From NCBI GenBank assembly GCA_000827205.1, contig KN832557.1:1583771-1647770 (forward strand): a stretch of 64,000 nucleotides of DNA, in the 5' to 3' direction. Source of the DNA: Plicaturopsis crispa FD-325 SS-3 (lineage: Eukaryota; Basidiomycota; Agaricomycetes; Amylocorticiales; Amylocorticiaceae). Numbering within the stretch: the first letter of the stretch is position 1; each line of letters opens with the position of its first letter. A program made the translations under genes and the position numbers. Shown piece after piece: positions 11,038 through 20,601 of this stretch. Below the pieces are notes generated by a model that worked only from the letters and a program-made list of their open reading frames with translations, was not told where the DNA came from and searched no databases.

Positions 11038-13640
11038 TCAACCTCGTAAGGCAGACGCAATGCGAACAGTATCTCCCAATTCCGCTACATCGTGTACCCT
11101 AATCACTGCAGTCCCCTGCTGAACTGCATGCGCGACAGCCGCAGCAGTCGCCCAGCCTCGCTCCTTCGGTTGTGTCTCCCGACCTTCATAAGCACCATCC
11201 TCGTCCGGCTCCTTGAGAATGGCGCCCAGAAAGGATTTTCGCGACACCCCGATGAGTTGCGGAAATCCTGCCAACGGGTTTCTGGGCGACGAGGAAGGGG
11301 AGATGAAGGATGGCACGCCTCTGAGGGTGTCCAAGTTCCCCTCGACCGTCTTGCTGAATCCGACGCCAGGGTCCGCGATGACGAGCCATCTACGGACCCC
11401 ACCACGTCCCGTCACCACCGCGTCGACTTTCTCGCCAAGCTCCACCTTGACAGCTTCTACGACCCCACCCGCGTACGCCGCGTAATCCTTGTTCGCACCA
11501 GCGTCGCCCCGCGAGTGCATCAGCACGACCGGAACCCCCAGCTCCCGCGCGACGCGCCGCATCGCCATGAGATGCTCAGCCGACGCTTGCGTCAGCGGGA
11601 ACGACGCCGGGCCCGTGAACGCATACACGTCGTTGATGCAGTTCGCCCCAGCGAGCACCGCCGCGCGCGCGACCTCCGCGCGGAACGTATCGACGCTAAT
11701 GAGCGTGCCCGCGGTCCGCGTGTCCTGGCGCAGCGCCGCGATGATGGGGACGACGCGCGAGATCTCCTCCTCGGGCGAGACGTACGCGGCATGTGGGCGC
11801 GTGGAGTACCCGCCGATGTCGATGATGTCCGCGCCGGCGGCGACGGCAGTTGCGGCGTAGCCGAGCGCGGCGGCGACGGTGTTGTGTGCGGACCCGTCGG
11901 AGAACGAGTCTGGGGTCGCGTTGAGAGTGCCCATGATGTACGTTTTCTGCGAGGTGGGTGAAGGACGCGACGGGATAGAGGGAAGCGACCAATGCGTTGC
12001 GGTTGGAGGGATTATTTTGGGGTTGCTAGCGCTGGTGAATGGATACTTGGGGAATGGGATCACTTTTCGCATTGGGGGCGTATCGGCCGGTTGCGATACG
12101 AGTAATTCGTCAAGGAGTGCGCTGATAGTCTTGTGCGACACTGGATGTATATAATCCGGTATCATGCTGGGAGATGGTCAGTATCATTGACGCAGCATTA
12201 GACCGCTACGTACTCGTTCAGTGGCCTCAGCACAAACTCTCGCTCATCCATGCGTGGATGTGGAATAAGCAGTTCTCCAGTAAGGTCGCCTAACTCAGTC
12301 CTTTGTTCAGGTCGCCTCGTATCTAGAACCTGCGAATCGTAGGTTATGATATCCAAGTCGACCGCACGCGGGCCATTCCTAATCGAGGGGACACGGCCGA
12401 CGGTAGTTTCGATCGTTTTTAAAAGCTTTAAAAGCACAGGCGGTGAGACATTTGTCTCAATCTACATGGAGAAAATGGTCAGTGGGCGGCGAGTAGAGAA
12501 TTGGGAAGCGGAGAGAACATACAATACAAGCACAGTTAATAAATTTAGGCTGATCGGTGACATACATCGGTGCGGTCTGGTACATGAAGCTCGTGTTTAA
12601 CACGGCCACTTCAGCGTCGGCGGAGCATTCACTAGCCGGCAGAAAGTCTGAGGGGTTTTCTAACATTCGGAGAGCGGTTTCGATATTTGCAAACGAATCG
12701 CCGAGGTTGGATCCCAGCGCGATTGAAGCGGTCGAATATTGAGATCGGTCGGCAGGCGTCGAGGGGGGTATGAAATCTCGAAGAGAAGGGAGACTCTCCG
12801 TCGCGGTCATGGGTACAATAAGAGATGGCGATGATGTACTGACGAACTCTTTTGGGTAGTGTTTGCGAGTGCGAGTAATCTCTATTTCCGACGAGGCAGC
12901 ATACACAAGGGCGTCAGGTTTCGCCGCACGAACAGTAACCATATCGGATGCGTGCGGGGTGCATCGTAAGGTGACTATGGCCACGAAAGACGCCAAGGCT
13001 TCGAGCGTTTGAAACGAGGTCTTTGCTACGTCCTGCAAACATAGTGCCCTTTTGAGTGTCAAACTATTCAATTAACAACGAAATCACGCACGTCGTATAT
13101 GCAACGTGATGCATGACGGAAATCGAAACATGCTCGTCGGTTGTTGCATATTATGCTGATGTTGAATCGAACGACTTGTTTCTCTATGCGTTCGCAGTCA
13201 TTGACACCTACGATGGTGTGGCATTCTAGGTCCTCGATATCATATCGACAGGGCCGATTTGCATCGGATTGTGACCACGAGCCCTCGTAGCTGACAATCT
13301 TGCAGTGTATCGGGGCCCGGGTCTTCACCACCTTGACAGATAACTCCGTCACGCTGCTGAAGCATGTACGAGCCGCCTGAACAATGTCGTCCCATAAGCT
13401 TTCCAGCGACGGGTACGATTGCGAGGACGCTGCCTCCACAGCGGCTTTGCATAACGTCGAGTAGTTGAGGGAATGATTTAGATCATCGGTAGCAGCAGCT
13501 TCTGCTACATCGTGCACCAGGGCTATGGTCGCAAGGATAGGTTGCAGCTTTGCACCTGGCCATTTCGCGCCATCCTCGAGTAAAACGTTCAAGGCGAGGT
13601 TGTTCACCCGAATTAGATCCTGGGCGTCCTCATTGAACAT
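11038..13640 (-). CDS. FOL1: Trifunctional folate synthesis protein (DHNA-HPPK-DHPS)
   Basis: One gene carries the three domains in the fungal Fol1 order. Dihydroneopterin aldolase-like units lie at 13640 to about 12850, with the N-terminal copy beginning DLIRVNNLALNVLLEDGAKW. Hydroxymethylpterin pyrophosphokinase follows: ASIALGSNLGDSFANIETAL, MYQTAPMYVTDQPKF and NGPRAVDLDIITYDSQ, then IPHPRMDEREFVLRPL. Dihydropteroate synthase is last: YIMGTLNATPDSFSDG, IIDIGGYSTRPHA, VLMHSRGD, VIADPGVGFSKT and GVSRKSFLGA. Short introns separate the exons near 13070, 12500 and 12180. The protein makes 7,8-dihydropteroate for folate, and the DHPS part is the sulfonamide target in fungi. Length and motifs look intact. 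Confidence 0.96.
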
Positions 13641-13799
13641 CTGCGATGCGGTATGACTTTCAGGACTTACGTTTAGGGTAGATTGTAAGACGATTGTGAC
13701 CTGCTCTCACCTCGAAAACTGGGCCATGTTCAGACGTGTTCCAGACCAAAGCTATCCTAGTATGTCACAGGCTTTTCTGTGGAAAGTTAGATGCAAGAG

Positions 13800-13939
13800 A
13801 GACCTCTATGGCGTTCCAGAACGCTTTTTATTATTTCGCGCAAAACTCTCTGAGTTTCACACCTGCAAACTCTCGGCGCCTCGGGCCGTAGCTTGCCGAC
13901 GCCTTCCAATGCTTCTGTGCCGTCCTCCTCCATCGCAAG
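13800..13939 (+). repeat. Inverted repeat, left arm
   Basis: This 140-nt stretch matches the reverse complement of 14686-14828 over its whole length, by eye about 80-85 percent identical. Shared blocks include CTCTATGGCGTTCCAGA and AAAACTCTCTGAGTT. Weaker similarity seems to continue inward to about 14090. The arms are about 0.75 kb apart. Confidence 0.75.
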
Positions 13940-14685
13940 TCCGGTCCTCGTCGGCGTCGGCATCGAGCTCGCGCCTCTCCACCGTCGTTGTCGTTAGCCC
14001 CGCAGTGCGGGAACGTCTGACCGATCCCAGACCTGTCGATTGGACATGTCCAATGGATTGTCCGATGGACATGGTCTAAATTGTGGCGGCATGGCATTGG
14101 TAGGTAACATGAAGATCAAGGTTCGTTTATGTAAATTTAGGTAAGTAAATCGCTACTCAACGCCAACGCGCATCGCGCGTCGGGCTCGGTATTGTAAAGG
14201 GAATGCTTCGTCCGCCACACGTCGTCGTCGCCGTCGATAACAGCGAGCGCGCACTTCTACATAGAGCCTGTATTTCAGATAGATCAAAGTTTTCTGTTAA
14301 AATAAGACAAGTACACTACAGCTTAAGGGATTAAATCGAGTCTCCCAGTGCTTACAGAATACGCTCCAGGACTTAGAGGGGCGGATGCACCGCGCGTCGA
14401 CTCGCGTCGACGACAGTGTCGATGGCGCCGGCACCCACACCGATACATAACTAAAGTTCAATTAATATATTTTTATTGACCATTCTGGGTCAGGCCTGTG
14501 ACCTGTTTGCGGCTTGTCACCCTGCTGTCTATGACAGCGGCAGCGCCCAGTGTGCAGCGTCGAGCGGGCGTCGTCGATAGCGTCGACGACAGTGGAAGGG
14601 CCCCGGGGCCAGGAACTGGCGTGGGAAGCGGCAGCGGCAGTGGCCGAAGATTGCCACGTCGGCACCGATTTGGCAATGGCCGGGG

Positions 14686-14828
14686 CTTGCGATGGACGAG
14701 GAGAGGCCTGGAGAAGCGTTAGAAGGCGTCGGCTAGCTCCGGACCGAAGGCTCCGAGAGTTTGCAGGTGTGAACTCAGAGAGTTTTGTGTGAAATAATAA
14801 AAATCGCTCTGGAACGCCATAGACCTCT
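14686..14828 (-). repeat. Inverted repeat, right arm
   Basis: Reverse-complement partner of 13800-13939. Read on the minus strand it gives TCTATGGCGTTCCAGAG and ends with CGTCCATCGCAAG, as the left arm does. On the plus strand it contains an A-rich AATAATAAAAA block that could act as a polyadenylation signal. No transposase or target-site duplication was recognised. Confidence 0.75.
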
Positions 14829-15353
14829 GTAAGTCTGCGGAGAAGAACGAAAGTTATCGCGCTCGGCAAGATCGGAATTATTTCCTCGACGCGGGCGTTC
14901 CTGAAGGAAGGAAGCTGGGATGTGGTCCAGACAACCAGACAGCGTAATACATATTATATAAGTATGTGCTACAGATATCCCCAGTCCGCGTCGCTATGAA
15001 CAGTCGCTCCTGGAGAAAATCTACCCTGGCCTTCAGATCTGTTCGGTGACCGCGGTCAACGAGTCCAGATCATCCGGAGCTCGAGGAGATGGGGAGAGTC
15101 GACTAGCGGGCAGTTCTTTTGTCGTTTCTGGCCATCGTTGACGTCGACGAGCGTGGTTGTGTTGTCGCAATGGATATTCAATAGAATTTATCGATTTTCA
15201 CAAATCAATGGTGGTGGTATGCGTAGGTGCAGCCGGTGTGCACACGAAGGTAGCGCCTAGCTTGTCAACGAGTTCTTTAATAATGCGAGACGGAACATAG
15301 ATACCTCTTAAGTACTTACTTATTACCAACAAACTTATTCTATGACGAGCCCC

Positions 15354-16361
15354 TCATGCAATCTTCCGCGCGCTCAGCAGCATCCAATGGCATACCCATC
15401 CTTCTCGCCAACCCGCCAAAGCTCTGAAGAATCCTTCGCCCGTTTCGTTCCCTCTCACGACATCCGTGAAATTCCACCCTACCGCTGCCCCGCCAAGTTG
15501 TCCCGTTCCTATCCTCGCACCAATCTCCGCGCCAACCGTACCTTCGAGCGGAGCGTGCACGGCATCGACGAGCTCGCGCACGACGCGCTGTCCCAGTCTA
15601 CGCTTCCTAAACTCGGGGACAACGTGAAGGGTACCGACGCTGCCATCCGAATGCAGCAGAGCCCATGCGACCGCGTCGTCGGGGCCTCCACTCTTCCGGC
15701 GCAAGCACACTGAGGTTCGCGAACGCGAGAGTACATATTCCTCGGAGCGTGGAATTCCCGACGTCGAACGGATGGCAGTCACGTCATGCGGCTGTACCTG
15801 GGAGGAGACGACCTCCTCGTCCAATGGTCCAGGAGGTGGCGGGGGAATTGACGATGATGGCGGGAGCAGGAACTTCCGGCATAGCCCCGTGTAGGACGTG
15901 TATGGAAGTAGACACGACAACCACTTATCGTGGACCGTTCCAACCATAATTTTTTGTTGCACGGCGTCCTCAGGCTCCGCCTCCGACGGCTGGAGTACAT
16001 ACGCTTCCAGAACGCGTACGACATGTGTCTCCTCCTCTTCCGTTGGAGCACTGCTCGAGGACTCTGCGGAGCAGAAAAATCTGCACTGGCCGCCGTCGCG
16101 TTGGGGGAGCTGTACGATCACAGACCAGAGGCTGGGCACCTGAACGTTCTCACCGTTGGATGCAAACGGGAACGACGACCATGCCGTGAGGGGAGACGGC
16201 GATTCTGATTTGAATTGGTCGGGTGTGGCTTGAATGATGCTGCCCAGGACGGGCAAGGAAAGCGGGAGAAAAGATGTGAGCAGCGACACGATGTCGGTAA
16301 GTGTGTCTTGGGAGCTCAAGTCCACAGGGTAGATGGCGAAGTCCTCAGACACTTTGGACAT
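15354..16361 (-). CDS. GNAT/FR47-like N-acetyltransferase
   Basis: Single exon of 335 aa from the ATG at 16361. The C-terminal third has the acetyl-CoA binding core: DDAVAWALLHSDGSVGTLHV, then VVPEFRKRRLGQRVVREL, which fits the motif A pattern (hydrophobic strand, then Arg/Gly-x-x-Gly/Ala loop and helix). Next comes FTDVVRGNETGEGFFRALAG. This layout resembles glycine N-acyltransferase/FR47-like proteins, in which the N-terminal half is poorly conserved. A proline run sits in the middle. The acyl acceptor is unknown. It is divergent from EMC2, with only 162 nt between the two start codons. Confidence 0.75.
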   Translation of the reverse strand: MSKVSEDFAIYPVDLSSQDTLTDIVSLLTSFLPLSLPVLGSIIQATPDQFKSESPSPLTAWSSFPFASNGENVQVPSLWSVIVQLPQRDGGQCRFFCSAESSSSAPTEEEETHVVRVLEAYVLQPSEAEPEDAVQQKIMVGTVHDKWLSCLLPYTSYTGLCRKFLLPPSSSIPPPPPGPLDEEVVSSQVQPHDVTAIRSTSGIPRSEEYVLSRSRTSVCLRRKSGGPDDAVAWALLHSDGSVGTLHVVPEFRKRRLGQRVVRELVDAVHAPLEGTVGAEIGARIGTGQLGGAAVGWNFTDVVRGNETGEGFFRALAGWREGWVCHWMLLSARKIA

Positions 16362-16523
16362 TTTGAATTAGATCGTAGTCGCTGCGCATGTAGAGATTCA
16401 GAAAGATTGTCATGGGTGCCACTATGTAAATCAAAGGGGATGATGAGTTGATGAGTTTGTTGTTTAGCCGCATGAGCCTGAGTCCACGCGCGCGGCTCAG
16501 CTTTCGACACTCATCCTATACTT

Positions 16524-17717
16524 ATGTCTGATCTGGCGGCGGCTCTGCAACGGCTCGCGACATATCGCGTACAAAACTCAAGGGCATCGCAGGAAATATT
16601 CGAGAAGGGGGTCGTAGTCCTCAAGAGCAATGTCGCCAACAAAATGGGAGACGACGGTTAGTTGAACAGCCTACAATACCTCGCCGACGACTCATGGCCA
16701 TTGTCTACAGGCTGGGCTTTCCTCGAGCAACTTGCGTTGGCATCCATAGATATCGGGAGAATAGATATTGCCGATGTACGTTGACGCGGTCTTCTTCTAT
16801 CGCGGTGCTAAACTCACGAATGAAGACGTAGCGCTGTCTCGAGCTGCTCGTCGAGAAGTTCCCCGGGTCTCCACGCGTCGAATGCCTGACCGGTATTCGA
16901 ATGGAGGCTTCTGAGTCCCCAGAGGTCGCTCTGCAATACTACGAGGGTCTGCTAGAGGCGGATTCAGCAAACGCTGTACGCGCGTCCTCGTATGTTATCC
17001 TGTCGAATACCACTTACATCGCCCGATACAGGCGGTCTGGAAACGCCAAATATCGGTCTTTCGGAGGATAGGGAAAATCGACCGCGCAGTTGAAGAGCTC
17101 TCGAAATTCGTCGATACTTTCTACACCGACGTGGAGGGCTGGCTGGAACTTGCTGATATTTATTCTGCCTGTAACCAGTAAGCCCGACTGTTCTACGCTG
17201 CGCTTACGGTTGGTCTTCATATTTGTCATTGTAGGTACACGCACGCCCTCCAATCACTATCACACGTCCTACTTCTTGCCCCCCAGAATCCTTTCTACGT
17301 TCTACAGGCAGGGGAAACCGCATACAGCGCAGGCGACGTCCCCTTGTCCCTCAAGTTCTTCCTTACCGCCGTCGATATGACGGACGGCGACGATGCAGAA
17401 GTGTCTGCAGACTCCGTGCCCGCCGGCATCACTGTGCGTGCATGGTACGGTGTGAAATTGGTGCGTCCGCCGCGGTTCCGAGTCCGCGTCTGAAGATGGT
17501 CGCTGAGTCTCCAATCCAGTGCTCCCGGCGGCTGCTTAGAGAACCTAAACTGGTTGCATCGTCGCCGTCGCATACACCAGGTCCCGATAACCTGGAGCTA
17601 ATCGACGAGCTGGCAACAGATCAGTTACGGGTAGCTTATTCGAGCTCTGTGAAGACCGAGCGCGGCGCAGTGCCACAAGCAAGGGACGAGGTGTTCCGCT
17701 GGGTAGCTCCGAATTGA
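16524..17717 (+). CDS. EMC2: ER membrane protein complex subunit 2 (TPR protein)
   Basis: Six or seven short exons. The reading starts MSDLAAALQRLATYRVQNSR. It continues with GWAFLEQLALASIDIGRIDI, LVEKFPGSPRVECLTGIRME, ALQYYEGLLEADSANA, then AVWKRQISVFRRIGKIDRAV, TFYTDVEGWLELADIYSACN and QNPFYVLQAGETAYSAGD. These are the tandem TPR helices of EMC2, in particular the conserved W-K-R-x-I and W-x-E-L-A-x-I-Y segments. EMC2 is a cytosolic scaffold of the ER membrane protein complex that inserts tail-anchored and multipass proteins. It ends at the TGA at 17715-17717. It shares a short divergent promoter with the GNAT gene. Confidence 0.93.
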
Positions 17718-18029
17718 TATTATCTTTGCATGAACAATAATACCCCGGATATGTTGTGTGAAATGCTGTCGGAGTGGTACAAACGTATTATGCGCATTTA
17801 TTCTCCCAGATCTGACACCTTGACGAGGTTTTAGGCTTTTCAGACGAGGAGAAGATTTGCGAAAGATCCTTATACGAAGTACAGATACAAAATAACAACA
17901 CAGTGACGCTACCAAGACCGGGTAAATAACGAACTCCAAGTTCCGAGACACTTCGGCGGATGTACCCCACGGTCCCCACCTCAAGCAAGGACTACCTCGG
18001 TGATGGAAGCCCAACCCCTGGTAGACATG

Positions 18030-19939
18030 TCAGGAAGTCCGTCGCAGAAGAAAAACAAAACGGCGGTACCTCGTTGTGTTCTGCTTCTTGACCTTCAGTC
18101 CCGCAAGCTGAACCATCTCCTGGAGCTCAGGCAGGGTGCGCTCGAAAGCTAGTATATTGCGCGTCAACGACGGTAAGACTTTTACGGCTACGCAGCCGGC
18201 ACTCACCGTTGCACAGCGCTGTGAGGGCAACATTGACCTGGTGCTGGATCCGGCTGGCGTCACCGAAGTCGGTGGGCACGAAGGGCGGCGGGGTGATGGG
18301 CTGGTAGACGGTCTTGCTAGATCGCGATAGCGAGTCGCTGAGGCTGCGACCCGTAGTGGAGGTCAGTGCCGGCTGAATGACGGTATCGATGATGAGCAGG
18401 GTGCTCTGATTGAGCGGGTCAGGATGGGGGAACGAGGCGATGCGACTTTCTGAGCACCCACGTCTTCGTTGAGAACGTCCTTGATCTGTGTTAACATCTT
18501 TGCGCCATCCTCGGTCGACCAGTCGTGCAGGACTTGGGATATTATGCATTATCAGTAGTTGTATCCAAATCCATCCGTCAAGGCACATACCTCGTTGCAT
18601 GACGAAAACATACTTCCCCTTTCGCTGCTGTGGCTTGAAAAAGTCTTGCCCTTCGAACTTGACACGATCGGAGAGGCCTTTGGAGGCAATGAAGGCCCCA
18701 GCCGCGTCCTTCGTCTCGGGCAGGTCCTGCACAATGAAGTTCTGGATTTCAGGGTATCTAGTCACGCACGCGGTCAGAAACAGAACACGGTTTCAGCTAG
18801 CCGTGATACGAACTTGGCGGCCAACGAGCAGCATAGCGTTCCTTGGCCTCCACCGACATCTACGACGGCGTCCTTGCCTTTCGTGACCTTTACCCATGGG
18901 AAATCTGCGACGACGCCTGGGTCAGAGGTGGGTCCGACCGCGCCCAATCTGAAAACAAGATATCATAGATAGCCACTCACACGGCACCGAGCTAAATAAT
19001 TGTGGCGACTCACGCGAGACCAAAACAGGCGGTTTCCTGAGGATCTTTCGTAACCCAGCCGTTCTCACCGAAGAAAGACATGTCTGTGTTGTGTGACAGC
19101 TGGAACGCGGTGTGCACTTGCTTATTGCTGTGGCGGAATGCAGGATCGGGGTGGTTCAACATGTCCGGGAGTGCTAGAGGGAGAAAAAAATCAGTCGGAG
19201 AGACGGATAGAGGCCTCCGCAGACATACCGACGGTAAGTTTGTTGAAGAGCCCGTTCCTGCGAGAAATTGGTCAGTAGGGCGAGAAATAAAGGATGGTAT
19301 GGGGCATACATGTAAGTCGCAAAATGGAACCCCGGTTCACCCTTCTTGATGATGTTGCTGATACGGCTGTTCGCAAAGAAACTTGGTTTGGTTTCTCTGA
19401 ACCATCCCTGCGTAATCAAGAGGCGAAGGACACGCTCTGTATATCCGGCATAAGCAACCTATGAAGCAAAACATCTGAGAAAAGCGAACCGAGCTTCAGG
19501 CCGTTTACACCAGTTTTCTGCGCAATCTCGTCGATGCTGAGACCTTGCTCGGGGTCTGGCGCGTCGGCCAGAATGTTCGGAAGACCAATCTCCGCTACGA
19601 GCCGGATACTAGCGGCGTCAAGCGTGGCGCTTGTGTTAGCTACCAATCCATCGTAAGGAGATTGGACGAGAGACTTGATCAGTCCCTAGAAAATATAGAA
19701 ACAGAAGTCAGCCGTTGAATCAAAAAACGAAGACAGAGGGCACATACCAGACTCGCCAGCGCAGTCCTGCGGGCTTCATACATCGCCGGTGTCGGGAGAT
19801 ACGTGATCGCATCGATTGGATGTGGTTTGGAGGTGTTGTTCGATGGCTCAGGAAGATTCTGCGCTGCGAGTTCGGCCTTGAAGGCGTCGAGCGCGCTGTT
19901 CAGAGTTTGCTGGAGACTCGTCAATTCAGATAGAGACAT
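18030..19939 (-). CDS. SAM-dependent O-methyltransferase (fungal COMT-like)
   Basis: Multi-exon gene. The N-terminal dimerisation region has LPEPSNNTSKPHPIDAITYL and ANTSATLDAASIRLVAEIGL, followed by a winged-helix-like GLSIDEIAQKTGVNGLKLG. The methyltransferase core has AVVDVGGGQGTLCCSLAAKF (SAM motif I), IQNFIVQDLPET, DRVKFEGQDFFKPQ and a V-L-H-D-W segment. Near the end it reads FERTLPELQEMVQLAGLKVK. The order is that of fungal COMT-type enzymes acting on phenolics, sterigmatocystin-like polyketides or orsellinate derivatives. No other secondary-metabolism gene is nearby, so the substrate is open. The start at 19939 (MSLSELTSLQQTL) is preferred; an in-frame ATG 24 nt upstream is possible. 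Confidence 0.92.
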
Positions 19940-19997
19940 GTTATCGAGTGCAGGAGATAACATAGGATAACGTCCATCATGGGCCTGGTACACATTA

Positions 19998-20309
19998 TCA
20001 AATACCCGGCGACAATGATGAGAACCCTGTATATATCAGTACATCATGCAGCGTGACCTCTAGACGGGAGATCTGTCTCCCGGAGTGAACGAGCGCTACA
20101 TATCGCGCGCGCAATGCTAAGGCAATGCTGCGGTGGTCACAAAAGACATGAAGGGTTGAAATCAACTTCGAGTTGAACTTGAAGTGATAGTTCAGAAACG
20201 ACAGAATCTCGGAAAGCCTCGCGACGGCGGGAGTATTTACCTCAGTAAGTTTGTCCAATTTAGGAAGGTAGAGTTTGGATTGTTGCTTCAACTCCGACGT
20301 CAGAGGCAT
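19998..20309 (-). CDS. Hypothetical small protein (103 aa), doubtful
   Basis: An ATG-started open frame just upstream of the O-methyltransferase gene on the same strand. It begins MPLTSELKQQSKLYLPKLDK and has a plausible helical N-terminus but no domain I recognise. It could be a small gene or the leader region of the O-methyltransferase transcript. Confidence 0.25.
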   Translation of the reverse strand: MPLTSELKQQSKLYLPKLDKLTEVNTPAVARLSEILSFLNYHFKFNSKLISTLHVFCDHRSIALALRARYVALVHSGRQISRLEVTLHDVLIYTGFSSLSPGI

Positions 20310-20601
20310 ATACTAGCGTGATGCAGTCCGCCAGTGGTCACTGGTCAACGTTCAACGTTCAATGTTGAACGATAGTTTTCCAGAGCATCACAGCAATCGA
20401 GGTTAGCACAGATATGAAGATTCAAGAGACAAGAACGGCGCTGGAAAAGATTGCATTCAGTTCGACACGTAGATATTCTCAGGCTATTCGATGTTTCGTT
20501 AAACTATTAACAGGACATCTGGACATCAATTTGCAGAAGGAAAAGGGCATCATAAATACTACGAGAGATAATGGTAAAACAGAAATCCTAAGACTTGAAT
20601 C

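Larger units (their letters stand above)
13641..15353. other. Gene-poor interval with inverted repeats
   Basis: About 1.7 kb between the FOL1 start and the GNAT gene stop. Apart from the two repeat arms it has short open frames only, none with a recognised domain. The two frames that look alike (both reading YGVPERFLLF near their start) are the two repeat arms read in the same sense. They are therefore not independent evidence of coding. Confidence 0.5.

Noticed and set aside
20336-20373. GTTCAACG/CAATGTTGAACG small palindrome
   Set aside because: Very short, in intergenic DNA, with no further structure around it.
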